Shown here: positions 13,327 through 20,854 of the stretch, in pieces
Position numbering within the stretch: position 1 is the stretch's first letter
Layout of the letters: the number at the start of each line of letters is the position of its first letter
NCBI GenBank assembly: GCA_020025715.1
Contig: JAHHRQ010000019.1
Location: 1 to 27,257, forward strand
Origin: Oscillospiraceae bacterium
GTDB lineage: Bacteria > Bacillota > Clostridia > Oscillospirales > Oscillospiraceae
Length of the DNA stretch: 27,257 nucleotides
Direction: 5' to 3'
The notes under the pieces: model-generated
What the model was told of the DNA's origin: nothing
Database searches by the model: none
What the model saw: the letters and a program-made list of their open reading frames with translations, nothing else
Program-made: the position numbers and the translations under genes

Positions 13327-16082
13327 AACGTAAAAAACTGATGTCGCTGGCTCTGGTTTTAGTTTTGCTTGCAAGCATTGCTACGCCGGCTGCGCTGGCA
13401 GAAAACAATGAAAAGCATATAAGCTCCGCCGAGGAGCTTATGGAGCTGTCGGTAAACTGCGCTCTGGATAAATGGTCAGAGGGGCTGACAGTGGTGCTGG
13501 ATAATGATATAGACCTTAAAGACAAGGATTTTTATCCCATACCCACATTCAGCGGCGTTTTTGACGGCGGCGGACACACCATAAAGAATATGAAAACCGC
13601 CACTAACGGTTCTCATCAGGGACTTTTCAGATACATTCAGGAGGAAGGCATAGTTAAAAACCTCCATGTGGAAGGAGAAGTCTGCCCGGAGGGCAGTCAG
13701 AGCCAGATCGGCGGTCTGGTGGGTGTAAACTACGGCACTGTCCAAAACTGCACATTCTCCGGCACTGTAAAGGGCCTTGAGCATGTGGGCGGCATATGCG
13801 GTGAAAATCAAGGAAAGATTACCGACTGCACAGCGGACGGCGTTATTGACGGCAAGCGCGCCACCGGCGGTATTGCAGGTAAAAATGAGGGTGTTATAAG
13901 CGGCTGCGAAAATAAGGCAGAAGTCAACACCACCATTTCCGAAAAGGGACTGGACCTTGAAAAGGTCAGCATCCTTGATGTTACAAATCTTGAGCTTACA
14001 AAGGCCGAGGATAAGGATGTAGTTACCGATACCGGCGGTATTGCAGGCTACTCCACAGGCGTTTTAAGCGAATGTGTCAACAGAGGCACTGTGGGCTATC
14101 AGCATTACGGATATAATGTAAGCGGCGTTGTGGGCCGTCAGTCCGGCTTTACCGAGAAATGCGAAAACTACGCAGATGTGTTCGGCCGCAAGGACGTAGG
14201 CGGTATAGTAGGCCAGATGGAGCCTTATATGCAGCTCAAACATTCCGTTAATCTGGCAGATGAAATTTATGCCCTTCACTACATGGTAATGGATGCCATG
14301 GGAAATGTGAACGATATGTCCGATGAGATGTATAATTCTCTCGACAGCATAAAGGACAGCTCCGCCAATATAATTGACGGCATTATAGATAACGGCATAG
14401 ACCTGCCCGGCGAAGGCGAGGGTGAGTCAGGTTCTCAGAGCCTTGACGATATACTGAACCAGCTTGAGCAGAACGGCAAGTACACTGACGATCTTGAAAG
14501 CATGGCCGATGAAATGGGCTATCTGCTGGAGGGTATGAGCTACTCTACCGGAGAAATGGCAGATATGCTGGTTCAGGTCAGTGAGCAGCTTGCAAATGTT
14601 ATAGTCCTTATGGCAGACAGCATTTCCGGCAAGGATAAAACCCATATTGAGGATATTTCCGACCAGCTCAACGGCTCCGACCATGAGGGCAGAGTTGACA
14701 GCTGCGTAAACTACGGCCGGATAGAGGCCGACAAAAACGTGGGCGGCGTTGCAGGTATGATGGGTGTCGAGTACGACTTCGACCTTGAAGGAACTCTCTC
14801 CGAGACTGTGGGCATGAGCGATTTTCTTACTGCCACCTATCAGACCAAGTGCAGCAACAGCAACAACATAAATGAAGGTACTGTAAACGGCAAAAAGGAC
14901 AATATCGGCGGTATATGCGGCTTTGCAGAGCTTGGCAGCATCAGAGACGGTCAGGGCTACGGCAGCATTTCCAGCGAGGAAGGCGGCTGCGTGGGCGGTA
15001 TCGTGGGTAAATCCATGAGCTCTGTTCGAGACTGCTACGCAATGTGCAACCTTGACGGCAATGCAAATGTCGGCGGTATCGCCGGCTACGGCAGCGAGAT
15101 CAGCGGCTGCGGAAGCCTTGTGGGAATTGCCGACACCAGAACTGCATGCTGCGGCACCATTGCCGGCTATGCAGATGTGACCGTAGAGGACAGCATTAAG
15201 AATAACGTATATGTGCATGAAACCGTAGGCGGAATTGACGGCATAAGCTACGAGGGTATGGCAGTAGGCGAGAGCTACGAGGAGTTCCTCAAAACCGAAG
15301 GTCTGCCCGAGAGATTCAGGACCCTTAAGATGAGCTACGTGGCTGACGGAAAGACGGTAGGCGAAGTCGAGTTTGAATACGGCGGAAGCATTGATAAGAG
15401 CCAGATTCCTCCCGTACCCGAAAAGGAAGGCTTCAGCGGACACTGGCCCGAGTACGATTACAGCAAGCTCTGCTTCAGCGACACTATTGAGGCTGAATAT
15501 TCCCCCAGACAGGCGGCAATCGCAAGTAAGGAGCTGAGAGAGGGAACACCCCTTTCACTGGTGCTTCTTGAAGGCGACTTCTCTGATGAGGCAAAGGTGA
15601 AGCTCAATCCGTACAGCGGCGAAGCTCCCAAGATCGGAGAAAACGAGAAAGCCGAAATGTGGGTAATGCGTATTGAGGACGAGAGCAAGGCTTACGAGCA
15701 GAGCTACACTGTCCGCTTTGCAGCTCCCGACACTGAGAGCGATGTAAGCATACTGGTTCACGACGGTGAAAACTGGAACAAGGTCAACACCGGCCGCAAC
15801 GGCAGCTATATTACCTTTACGGCAAAGGGCGAACCTCTGGTGTTCTGCGCTGTAAGCAGCGAAAAAGCCGATATTGCAACCCCGATGATTATAATAGGCG
15901 CGGTGCTTATTGCAGCTCTGGTCATCGTTCTCATTCTGAGAAAGAAGAAAAAAGCGGCTCTGAGCAAGACTGAAATTTCCGCACTTTCCGCAGATGCTCA
16001 GGCTGAGGCCGCACCGAAAAAAGAAAAGAAGCAGAAAACAAAAAAGAAAAAAGAGAAAAAGCCTGCGGAGAAGCAGGAATAA
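13323..16082 (+). CDS. Secreted membrane-anchored GLUG-repeat protein with helical insert
   Basis: A 919-residue surface protein. Residues 1-26 are a signal peptide (KRKK, hydrophobic core, cleavage near ALA). GLUG-type repeats (GGIxGxNxGxIxxC) occupy about 129-200, 236-300 and 470-640 and probably form a beta-helix. Unusually, about 305-455 is a helical segment with no GLUG pattern. About 670-728 resembles a Listeria-Bacteroides-type beta repeat (flg_new), followed by a further beta region. TM helix 852-872 is followed by a cytoplasmic tail very rich in lysine. Many conserved Cys occur in the repeats. It overlaps the MMPL stop by ATGA, so expression with the exporter is likely coupled. It may be an extracellular partner of the exporter or an adhesin. 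Function unknown. Confidence 0.88.
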   Translation: MKRKKLMSLALVLVLLASIATPAALAENNEKHISSAEELMELSVNCALDKWSEGLTVVLDNDIDLKDKDFYPIPTFSGVFDGGGHTIKNMKTATNGSHQGLFRYIQEEGIVKNLHVEGEVCPEGSQSQIGGLVGVNYGTVQNCTFSGTVKGLEHVGGICGENQGKITDCTADGVIDGKRATGGIAGKNEGVISGCENKAEVNTTISEKGLDLEKVSILDVTNLELTKAEDKDVVTDTGGIAGYSTGVLSECVNRGTVGYQHYGYNVSGVVGRQSGFTEKCENYADVFGRKDVGGIVGQMEPYMQLKHSVNLADEIYALHYMVMDAMGNVNDMSDEMYNSLDSIKDSSANIIDGIIDNGIDLPGEGEGESGSQSLDDILNQLEQNGKYTDDLESMADEMGYLLEGMSYSTGEMADMLVQVSEQLANVIVLMADSISGKDKTHIEDISDQLNGSDHEGRVDSCVNYGRIEADKNVGGVAGMMGVEYDFDLEGTLSETVGMSDFLTATYQTKCSNSNNINEGTVNGKKDNIGGICGFAELGSIRDGQGYGSISSEEGGCVGGIVGKSMSSVRDCYAMCNLDGNANVGGIAGYGSEISGCGSLVGIADTRTACCGTIAGYADVTVEDSIKNNVYVHETVGGIDGISYEGMAVGESYEEFLKTEGLPERFRTLKMSYVADGKTVGEVEFEYGGSIDKSQIPPVPEKEGFSGHWPEYDYSKLCFSDTIEAEYSPRQAAIASKELREGTPLSLVLLEGDFSDEAKVKLNPYSGEAPKIGENEKAEMWVMRIEDESKAYEQSYTVRFAAPDTESDVSILVHDGENWNKVNTGRNGSYITFTAKGEPLVFCAVSSEKADIATPMIIIGAVLIAALVIVLILRKKKKAALSKTEISALSADAQAEAAPKKEKKQKTKKKKEKKPAEKQE

Positions 16083-16096
16083 AGCTCTTAAAACAA

Positions 16097-16134
16097 ACAG
16101 GGCAGACAGAGAGTAATCTCTGCCTGCCCTGTTA
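16097..16134 (+). terminator. Terminator of the MMPL-GLUG operon
   Basis: A 17-position stem with one A-C mismatch (AACAGGGCAG arm and CTGCCCTGTT arm) lies 15 nt after the stop. The following T-tract is weak (TTATTAT). Confidence 0.75.
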
Positions 16135-16143
16135 TTATGCCGT

Positions 16144-16179
16144 AAAAAAGACCGTATTCCTTTTCCGAATACGGTCTTT
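16144..16179 (-). terminator. Terminator of the ABC importer operon
   Basis: A perfect 13-bp stem (AAAGACCGTATTC / GAATACGGTCTTT) with a 7-nt loop is followed by TTT on the minus strand, making six T in a row. It begins 5 nt after the ATPase gene stop. Confidence 0.9.
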
Positions 16180-16183
16180 CTGT

Positions 16184-16981
16184 TTATTTCGTAAGTAAAA
16201 CCTGATCGTTGTCAATCTGAACTCCGGAAAGACTTGCAAACATATCCATAAGCTCATGCTTTGTGAGATGCTGTTTTTCCTCTCCGCTTATATCCAGAAT
16301 GACATTACCCTCATTCATCATAATGAGCCGGTTTCCGTGGCGTATGGCGTCGCTCATGTTGTGGGTTATCATCATGGCGGTAAGATTGTCGTCTTCTACG
16401 ATCTTGTCTGAAAGCTCCAGAACTTTCCCTGCTGTTGCAGGGTCAAGAGCGGCAGTGTGCTCATCCAAAAGCAGAAGCTTAGGCTTTTTAAGTGAAGCCA
16501 TAAGCAGAGTGAGTGCCTGACGCTGTCCGCCGGAGAGCAGACCCACTTTAGCGCTCATTCTGTCCTCAAGGCCCAGCCCCAGAGGCTTCAAAAGCTCCCT
16601 GTACTGCTCCTTTTCCTCTGCGGTTACGCCCCAGCGAAGTCCCCGGCGCTGCCCGCGCCGTAAGGCAAGAGCCAGATTTTCTTCAACCTGCATGTTGGGC
16701 GCGGTGCCCATCATGGGGTCCTGAAATACACGGCCTATAAGACCTGCTCTTTTGTGTTCGGGAAGAGCGGTGATGTCCTTGCCGTCAAGGATTATTCTGC
16801 CCTCATCCACCGGCCACACACCTGCAACGGCGTTTAACATGGTGGATTTACCGGCACCGTTGCCGCCGATAACGGTTACAAAATCGCCGGGCTTTAAGTG
16901 AAGATTAAGGCCGCAGAGTGCTTTCTTCTCGTTTATTGTGCCTTTATTAAAGGTTTTGCTTATATGTTCAAGCTTAAGCAT
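16184..16981 (-). CDS. ABC importer ATP-binding protein (TrpXYZ-type)
   Basis: A 265-residue ATPase with Walker A GGNGAGKST at 39-47, Q-loop FQDP near 86-89, signature LSGGQ at 149-153, Walker B LLLLDE at 169-174 and switch His 207. It fits the COG1101 group that works with COG2984 binding proteins and COG4120 permeases, including the tryptophan transporter TrpXYZ described in streptococci. The start at 16981 gives a protein beginning MLKLEHISKTF, a normal ATPase N-terminus, with GAGGAG upstream. It overlaps the permease stop by 8 bp. A longer reading frame to 17065 lies within the permease and is not supported. It probably powers aromatic amino acid import; see the leader feature. Confidence 0.93.
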   Translation of the reverse strand: MLKLEHISKTFNKGTINEKKALCGLNLHLKPGDFVTVIGGNGAGKSTMLNAVAGVWPVDEGRIILDGKDITALPEHKRAGLIGRVFQDPMMGTAPNMQVEENLALALRRGQRRGLRWGVTAEEKEQYRELLKPLGLGLEDRMSAKVGLLSGGQRQALTLLMASLKKPKLLLLDEHTAALDPATAGKVLELSDKIVEDDNLTAMMITHNMSDAIRHGNRLIMMNEGNVILDISGEEKQHLTKHELMDMFASLSGVQIDNDQVLLTK

Positions 16982-17930
16982 TCTGCTCAGCTCCTCTCTT
17001 TTTAAGCTTCTTGAATGAACTCTTTGACTGCTCGCGCAGGTAAGGTATGGCCAGAAACAGGGCAACGATTACGGCTGTGAAGAGCTTAAGGTCGTTGGAG
17101 TTAAGTCTGAGCCAGAGAACCACAATAACTACAAGGTAGTAGATAATTCCGCCGATAACGGTGAAAACGAAAGTGCCGAGGAAGTTTAAATGCTTTCCCA
17201 GAAGTCCGCGGCCCAGAACCTCGCCTATTATGACGGCGGCAAGACCGATGACGATTGCGCCTCTGCCCATGTTAATGTCGGAAAAGCCCTGAAACTGAGC
17301 CATAAGGCCGCCGGAAAGAGCCACAATGCCGTTTGAAAGACCCAAGCCTAAAATCTTCATGGTGCTTATATTTATGCCAAGGGCGCTGCTCATATTGGGA
17401 TTATTGCCGGTGGAACGCATTGCGGAGCCCTGCTCGGTACCGAAGTACCAGTATAGTACCAGCACCAAAACCAGAGACAGGAAAAAGCCCATCCAGATTG
17501 CGGCGGAAATGTTGCGGGAGGAGAGCAGAAGATTGAATTTATCAACGCTCACCGCCTTGTTTGCCGCCATTCCCATTATTCTCAGGTTAATGGAATAGAG
17601 GGAAAACTGGGTAAGAATTCCGGCGAGAATAATGGGAATTCCGAACTTTGTGTGTAAAATACCGGTGCAGAAGCCTGCAAGAATTCCGGCAAGAACTGCC
17701 ACAATCAGCGCAAGCCACGCGGGGCAGCCGGCCAGTATCAGCATCACCGTTACAGCGCCGCCGAGAGTAAAGGAACCGTCAACGGTCAGGTCGGCAACGT
17801 CCAGAATTCGGAACGTAATGTATATGCCGAGAGCCATAAGTCCCCATATAAGTCCCTGCGCTATACCGCCGGGTATATTTTTTAAGAGCTTTAAAAGGCT
17901 CAGAGAGGCAAAATAAGCTTCCATACTCAC
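16974..17930 (-). CDS. ABC importer permease (TrpXYZ-type, COG4120)
   Basis: A 318-residue integral membrane protein with about eight to nine hydrophobic segments, starting LLKNIPGGIAQGLIWGLMALGIYITFRILDVADLTVDGSF split across the first TM region. The ADLTVDGSF block is characteristic of the LivH-like permeases paired with PF04392 binding proteins. The GTG at 17930 lies 8 nt after AAGGAG and is the best start; an ATG at 17924 is possible. It lies 17 nt after the binding-protein gene and overlaps the ATPase gene, consistent with one operon. The protein should form the homodimeric channel of the importer. Confidence 0.92.
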   Translation of the reverse strand: MSMEAYFASLSLLKLLKNIPGGIAQGLIWGLMALGIYITFRILDVADLTVDGSFTLGGAVTVMLILAGCPAWLALIVAVLAGILAGFCTGILHTKFGIPIILAGILTQFSLYSINLRIMGMAANKAVSVDKFNLLLSSRNISAAIWMGFFLSLVLVLVLYWYFGTEQGSAMRSTGNNPNMSSALGINISTMKILGLGLSNGIVALSGGLMAQFQGFSDINMGRGAIVIGLAAVIIGEVLGRGLLGKHLNFLGTFVFTVIGGIIYYLVVIVVLWLRLNSNDLKLFTAVIVALFLAIPYLREQSKSSFKKLKKRGAEQNA

Positions 17931-17947
17931 TTTCTTATCTCCTTAGT

Positions 17948-18931
17948 TTACTTTGTTGTTACTGCTGTGAAATCGTCGGGAACGGTTATGTTCAGAGCCT
18001 CGCAGATGTCGGGGTTAAATACCTTCTGGAACTTGGGTGCGCAGCGGATTTCCATCTGGCTTATGTCTGCGCCGTCAAGAAGAATTTCGCATGCCATTTT
18101 ACCGGTTTCAAAACCGATGTCGTAGTAGGAAATGGAGAGGGTAGCAGTACCGAAGATTGCACATACCATTTCCTCGCCGCAGATAATGGGAACGCCTGCG
18201 TTTAATGCTACGTTGTTTATGGCCTCGCCACAGGAGGCGGCGGTGTTGTCGGTGGGGATGTAGAGCACGTCGCACTCTTCACATGCGGCGGTGGTGACGG
18301 ATGAAACGTCGTTAGAGTCGGAGAAAGTAAATTCCTTTATATCATAGCCCATTTCCGTAAGCATGGGCTTAATGGTGTTTGCCTGAAAAAGGGAGTTGGG
18401 CTCGCCGGAGCAGTAGAGGATACCCACGGTCTTTACATCGGGGAAAAGCTCCTTTATAATGCCTGCCTGACCGTCAAGGGGAGCCAAGTCGGAGGTGCCG
18501 GAAATGTTTCTGCCGGAAACTCCGGTCCAGCCTTCTTCACCAAGGGCGGTGCCATAATCGGTAATGGATGTGCCCAGAATGGGAATGTCGCCGGTGGCGG
18601 ATGCGGCAGCCTGAAGAGAGGCTGTTGCGTTTGCCATTATAAGGTCAACATCGTCACTTACAAACTGGTTGCAGATAACAGTGCAGGTGGGGGAGTCGCC
18701 GGATGCGTTTTTAAGGTCAATGTTTACTCTGTCACCCAGACCCTCTTTGAGAGCATCGGTAAAGCCCTCAGTGGCGGCATCCAGTGCCGGATGCTGTACA
18801 AGCTGGCAGATACCGACGTTGAAAACCTTTTCTCCGCTGTCAGCGGGAGTCTCGGCAGGAGCCTCAGAACCGCAGGCTGTCATAGAAAACATAAGGATAA
18901 GTGAAAGAATTGCAGATGTGATTTTCTTCAT
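17948..18931 (-). CDS. ABC importer substrate-binding lipoprotein (TrpX-type, PF04392)
   Basis: A 327-residue lipoprotein: a lipobox SMTAC with the modified Cys at 20 follows a short signal, then an acidic linker. The mature part begins VGICQLVQHPALDAATEGF, the usual opening of PF04392 binding proteins such as TrpX. Later blocks (LIMANATASLQAAASAT, ILGTSITDYGTALG, ILYCSGEPNSLFQ, YIPTDNTAASCGEAI) fit this two-lobed fold. The start at 18931 is set by GGGAGGAAAATAAA directly upstream; a longer frame to 18973 would read into the leader region. It is the first gene after the Tyr-rich leader and terminator, so its ligand is predicted to be tyrosine or a related aromatic amino acid. That ligand is inference. 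Confidence 0.92.
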   Translation of the reverse strand: MKKITSAILSLILMFSMTACGSEAPAETPADSGEKVFNVGICQLVQHPALDAATEGFTDALKEGLGDRVNIDLKNASGDSPTCTVICNQFVSDDVDLIMANATASLQAAASATGDIPILGTSITDYGTALGEEGWTGVSGRNISGTSDLAPLDGQAGIIKELFPDVKTVGILYCSGEPNSLFQANTIKPMLTEMGYDIKEFTFSDSNDVSSVTTAACEECDVLYIPTDNTAASCGEAINNVALNAGVPIICGEEMVCAIFGTATLSISYYDIGFETGKMACEILLDGADISQMEIRCAPKFQKVFNPDICEALNITVPDDFTAVTTK

Positions 18932-18971
18932 TTTATTTTCCTCCCAAAAAATGAATATAAAAAAGAGATGC

Positions 18972-19004
18972 AAAAAAGCCGCCCGGAATAGTCCGTGCGG
19001 CTTT
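18972..19004 (-). terminator. Attenuator terminator before the ABC importer
   Basis: On the minus strand AAAGCCGC-A-CGG pairs with CCG-G-GCGGCTTT, one mismatch and a 6-nt loop, followed by TTT (six T in all). It lies only 41 bp before the binding-protein start and after the leader ORF, so it terminates within the leader, not after a gene. Confidence 0.85.
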
Positions 19005-19091
19005 AAACCCTATGGTCATGTTAATTTGCAGCACAAACTACTATTACCTTGTAACAAAGTAATAGTAATAATATGCAGCTGCGAAATTAAC
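18990..19091 (-). promoter_or_regulatory. Attenuator RNA: mutually exclusive hairpins around the Tyr leader ORF
   Basis: Three pairings are visible on the minus strand. P1: 19091-19078 pairs with 19032-19020 over 13 bp with one bulged C. P2: 19067-19055 pairs with 19051-19039 over 13 bp with a TTA loop and covers the Tyr codons. Antiterminator: AGTTTGTGCTGC (19039-19028) pairs with GCCGCACGGACT (19001-18990) at 11 of 12 positions, two of them G-U; its second arm is the 5' arm of the terminator. A ribosome stalled on the first Tyr codons would cover the P1 5' arm and open P2, freeing the antiterminator. A ribosome at the stop codon would mask the 19039-19031 side and let the terminator form. 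Confidence 0.8.
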
Positions 19092-19100
19092 AAAAGCCAT
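19044..19100 (-). CDS. Tyrosine-rich leader peptide (18 aa) of the ABC importer operon
   Basis: The short ORF reads MAFVNFAAAYYYYYFVTR and stops with TAA at 19046-19044. It contains five Tyr codons in a row (TAT TAT TAC TAT TAC), then Phe TTT, with two more Phe codons before. AAAAGGAG stands 8 nt upstream of the ATG. The ORF lies between a promoter and an intrinsic terminator and its RNA overlaps mutually exclusive hairpins, the hallmarks of a ribosome-mediated attenuator. Control by charged tRNA-Tyr, possibly also tRNA-Phe, is the direct prediction. The peptide itself probably has no function beyond being translated. Confidence 0.85.
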   Translation of the reverse strand: MAFVNFAAAYYYYYFVTR

Positions 19101-19128
19101 TATATTTTCTCCTTTTAGTTGATGATGC

Positions 19129-19158
19129 GACTTTATCACTTTTTGGTGATAAAGTCAA
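19129..19158 (-). promoter_or_regulatory. Promoter of the leader/ABC operon embedded in a perfect dyad
   Basis: On the minus strand TTGACT (19153-19158) and TAAAGT (19130-19135) are 17 bp apart. The whole core promoter lies in the perfect inverted repeat GACTTTATCAC-N6-GTGATAAAGTC (19129-19156). The predicted transcript starts about 25 nt before the leader ATG. The dyad is a good repressor-site candidate. The rest of the divergent region up to 19331 holds a small AAGCC/GGCTT hairpin near 19177-19191 and no gene. Confidence 0.7.
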
Positions 19159-19331
19159 GGGCTTAAAGAAGTAAAAAGCCTTTTCGGCTTAACGCACTAT
19201 TCTGCGCAGAAAAAATAAAAATATGACAGCATGTTGCACAAAAAACTTATGCAGCTATTATTAAAACCTGCGTTCGTGGCTATAATTTCCAAAGTATTAA
19301 GAAAGTTTAAGAATTAAATTTGCGGTATTTA

Positions 19332-19359
19332 TTGATTATTCATATATTTGGTTTATAAT
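19332..19359 (+). promoter_or_regulatory. Promoter of the LCP gene
   Basis: TTGATT (19332-19337) and TATAAT (19354-19359) with a 16-bp spacer lie about 54 bp before the LCP start. Confidence 0.7.
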
Positions 19360-19412
19360 AGCAGAACTACATAGGATTTGAATGTTTAAAGCGAGAATTG
19401 GAGAATTTCAAT

Positions 19413-20732
19413 ATGAGTGATAAGAAGAAGCTTATTTTAAGAATTCTGTTAAGCGTCTTAGGAACGCTGGCAGTATTGGGTGTTGCCGTATTCAGTTTTT
19501 ATATGGTATGGGAGAAAGCTCCCGAATTAGATCCCGAAGCGCCCGACACTAAACCGGTGGAGATAAAAACTGACAAGAAGGATAACGACGTCAAGGCTTT
19601 CGATACAAGCCGTCAGGACGGAATTTATACAATCCTCCTTGTGGGAAATGATGACGGCACCGGCAATACCGACACCATAATGGTGGGAAAGCTTGATACA
19701 AACCAGCACACAATGGACTTTGTAAGCATCCCCCGAGATACCCTTATAAATGTGGATTGGTCGGTGAGAAAGATAAACTCCGTTTACTGGGGCTCTAAAA
19801 ACAGCGGCGGTAACGGTATTGACGCGCTGAACATGCATGTTAAAAACATTACCGGCTTTGAGCCTGACTGCTACGCGGTAATAGATCTTGGCGTATTTAT
19901 TGATGTTATTGATGCAATGGGCGGCGTTGACTTTGAAGTGCCTGTCCCCATGCACTATGATGACCCCTCCCAGAACCTGAGCATACATCTTGACCCCGGT
20001 ATGCAGCATCTGGACGGCTACGCCGCCATGGGCCTGTGCCGTTTCAGACACGGCTATGCAAACGGCGACTTCGGACGTATAGAGATGCAGCAGAAGTTTT
20101 TGAAGTCATGCGCAGAGCAGTTTATAACTCTGGGCAATATCCCGAATGTTTCCAAAGTTGTTAAGATACTTGCCGACGGTCTGGATACAAACCTCACCGG
20201 CGGAAATATTGCCTACTTCATCCGTCAGGCTTTGAAGTGTCCGGCGGAGAATATAAACTTCCACATGGTACCCAGCGACTCCGCGGGAATCGGCGGACTG
20301 AGCTATTCTGTTATTCAGCTTTATCCCTGGATTGATATGCTCAACGACTGCCTCAATCCCTTTGACGCTCCCATGTCCGCTGCAAATCTGGATATAGTAT
20401 ACAAAGACGGAAGCGGATATACCGCAACTACCGCTCTTAAGGGAGACTGGTATTATACTACAAGTCTTCCCAAGACCGAAGAGCCTATGCAGGAGGAGCC
20501 TGCGGAACCGGAAGGTCCCACAATAATCGTCGTGCCCACTCCCGAGGAGACCGAAAGCATTGAGGGAACACCGGTTGTACCTCCCGAAGAGACTCCCGTT
20601 ACACCTCCTGAGGAAACACCTGTTGTGCCTCCCGAGCCTCCCCAAGAGACTGCCGAGCCCACAGCACCTACCGAACCCACAGAGCCTGAGGCTCCCCAGC
20701 CTGCTCCCGAGGACGGCGCGGTTTTCGGCTGA
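19413..20732 (+). CDS. LytR-CpsA-Psr (LCP) family wall-polymer transferase
   Basis: A 439-residue protein with a cytoplasmic KKK start, one TM helix (8-32), a linker and an LCP domain from about 68. LCP enzymes attach teichoic acid or polysaccharide from lipid carriers to peptidoglycan outside the membrane. Visible conserved residues are D87 (GNTDTIMV), SIPRD with R108 and D109, CRFRH with R210 and R212, and R222 in GDFGRIEMQQKFL, the R-x-x-x-Q-Q signature. From about 355 to the end a Pro/Glu/Thr-rich tail with a PPEETPV-type repeat probably spans the wall. The ATG at 19413 follows GGAG by 9 nt; an in-frame TTG at 19398 lacks support. A promoter and terminator isolate it as a single gene. Confidence 0.92.
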   Translation: MSDKKKLILRILLSVLGTLAVLGVAVFSFYMVWEKAPELDPEAPDTKPVEIKTDKKDNDVKAFDTSRQDGIYTILLVGNDDGTGNTDTIMVGKLDTNQHTMDFVSIPRDTLINVDWSVRKINSVYWGSKNSGGNGIDALNMHVKNITGFEPDCYAVIDLGVFIDVIDAMGGVDFEVPVPMHYDDPSQNLSIHLDPGMQHLDGYAAMGLCRFRHGYANGDFGRIEMQQKFLKSCAEQFITLGNIPNVSKVVKILADGLDTNLTGGNIAYFIRQALKCPAENINFHMVPSDSAGIGGLSYSVIQLYPWIDMLNDCLNPFDAPMSAANLDIVYKDGSGYTATTALKGDWYYTTSLPKTEEPMQEEPAEPEGPTIIVVPTPEETESIEGTPVVPPEETPVTPPEETPVVPPEPPQETAEPTAPTEPTEPEAPQPAPEDGAVFG

Positions 20733-20744
20733 TAATTTAAGATT

Positions 20745-20776
20745 AAATGCTCCGGAAAATTTTCCGGAGCATTTTT
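20745..20776 (+). terminator. Terminator of the LCP gene
   Basis: A 15-bp near-perfect palindrome (AAATGCTCCGG with CCGGAGCATTT as outer arms) ends in six T, 12 nt after the stop. Confidence 0.9.
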
Positions 20777-20781
20777 TCGTC

Positions 20782-20837
20782 TTGTTTAAAGAGCGGATTT
20801 GTGATAAAATTTAGAAAAAATCAGGTGTATACCTGAT
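20782..20837 (+). promoter_or_regulatory. Promoter of small membrane protein gene with start-site dyad
   Basis: TTGTTT (20782-20787), 17 bp, TAAAAT (20805-20810). A 7-bp inverted repeat ATCAGGT-GTAT-ACCTGAT (20820-20837) lies just past the predicted transcription start and before the ribosome site, so it may be an operator or a 5' RNA hairpin. Confidence 0.55.
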
Positions 20838-20854
20838 GAAAAGGGGACTTTGCA

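Noticed and set aside
14427..15443. Long open frame antisense to the GLUG-repeat gene
   Set aside because: It has no ribosome site, its composition (Ala/His/Val-rich) mirrors the repetitive Gly/Cys coding strand, and the sense gene is fully supported.
16982..17065. N-terminal extension of the ABC ATPase
   Set aside because: It reads the permease sequence in another frame; the ATG at 16981 yields the expected ATPase start.
18932..19128. T-box riboswitch in the leader of the ABC importer
   Set aside because: No T-box sequence (AGGGTGG-type) or long Stem I is present; the short Tyr-rich ORF and simple hairpins fit ribosome-mediated attenuation better.
20560..20700. CRISPR-like or tandem DNA repeat
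   Set aside because: The repetition is degenerate Pro/Glu/Thr coding sequence in the LCP tail, with no constant repeats and spacers.
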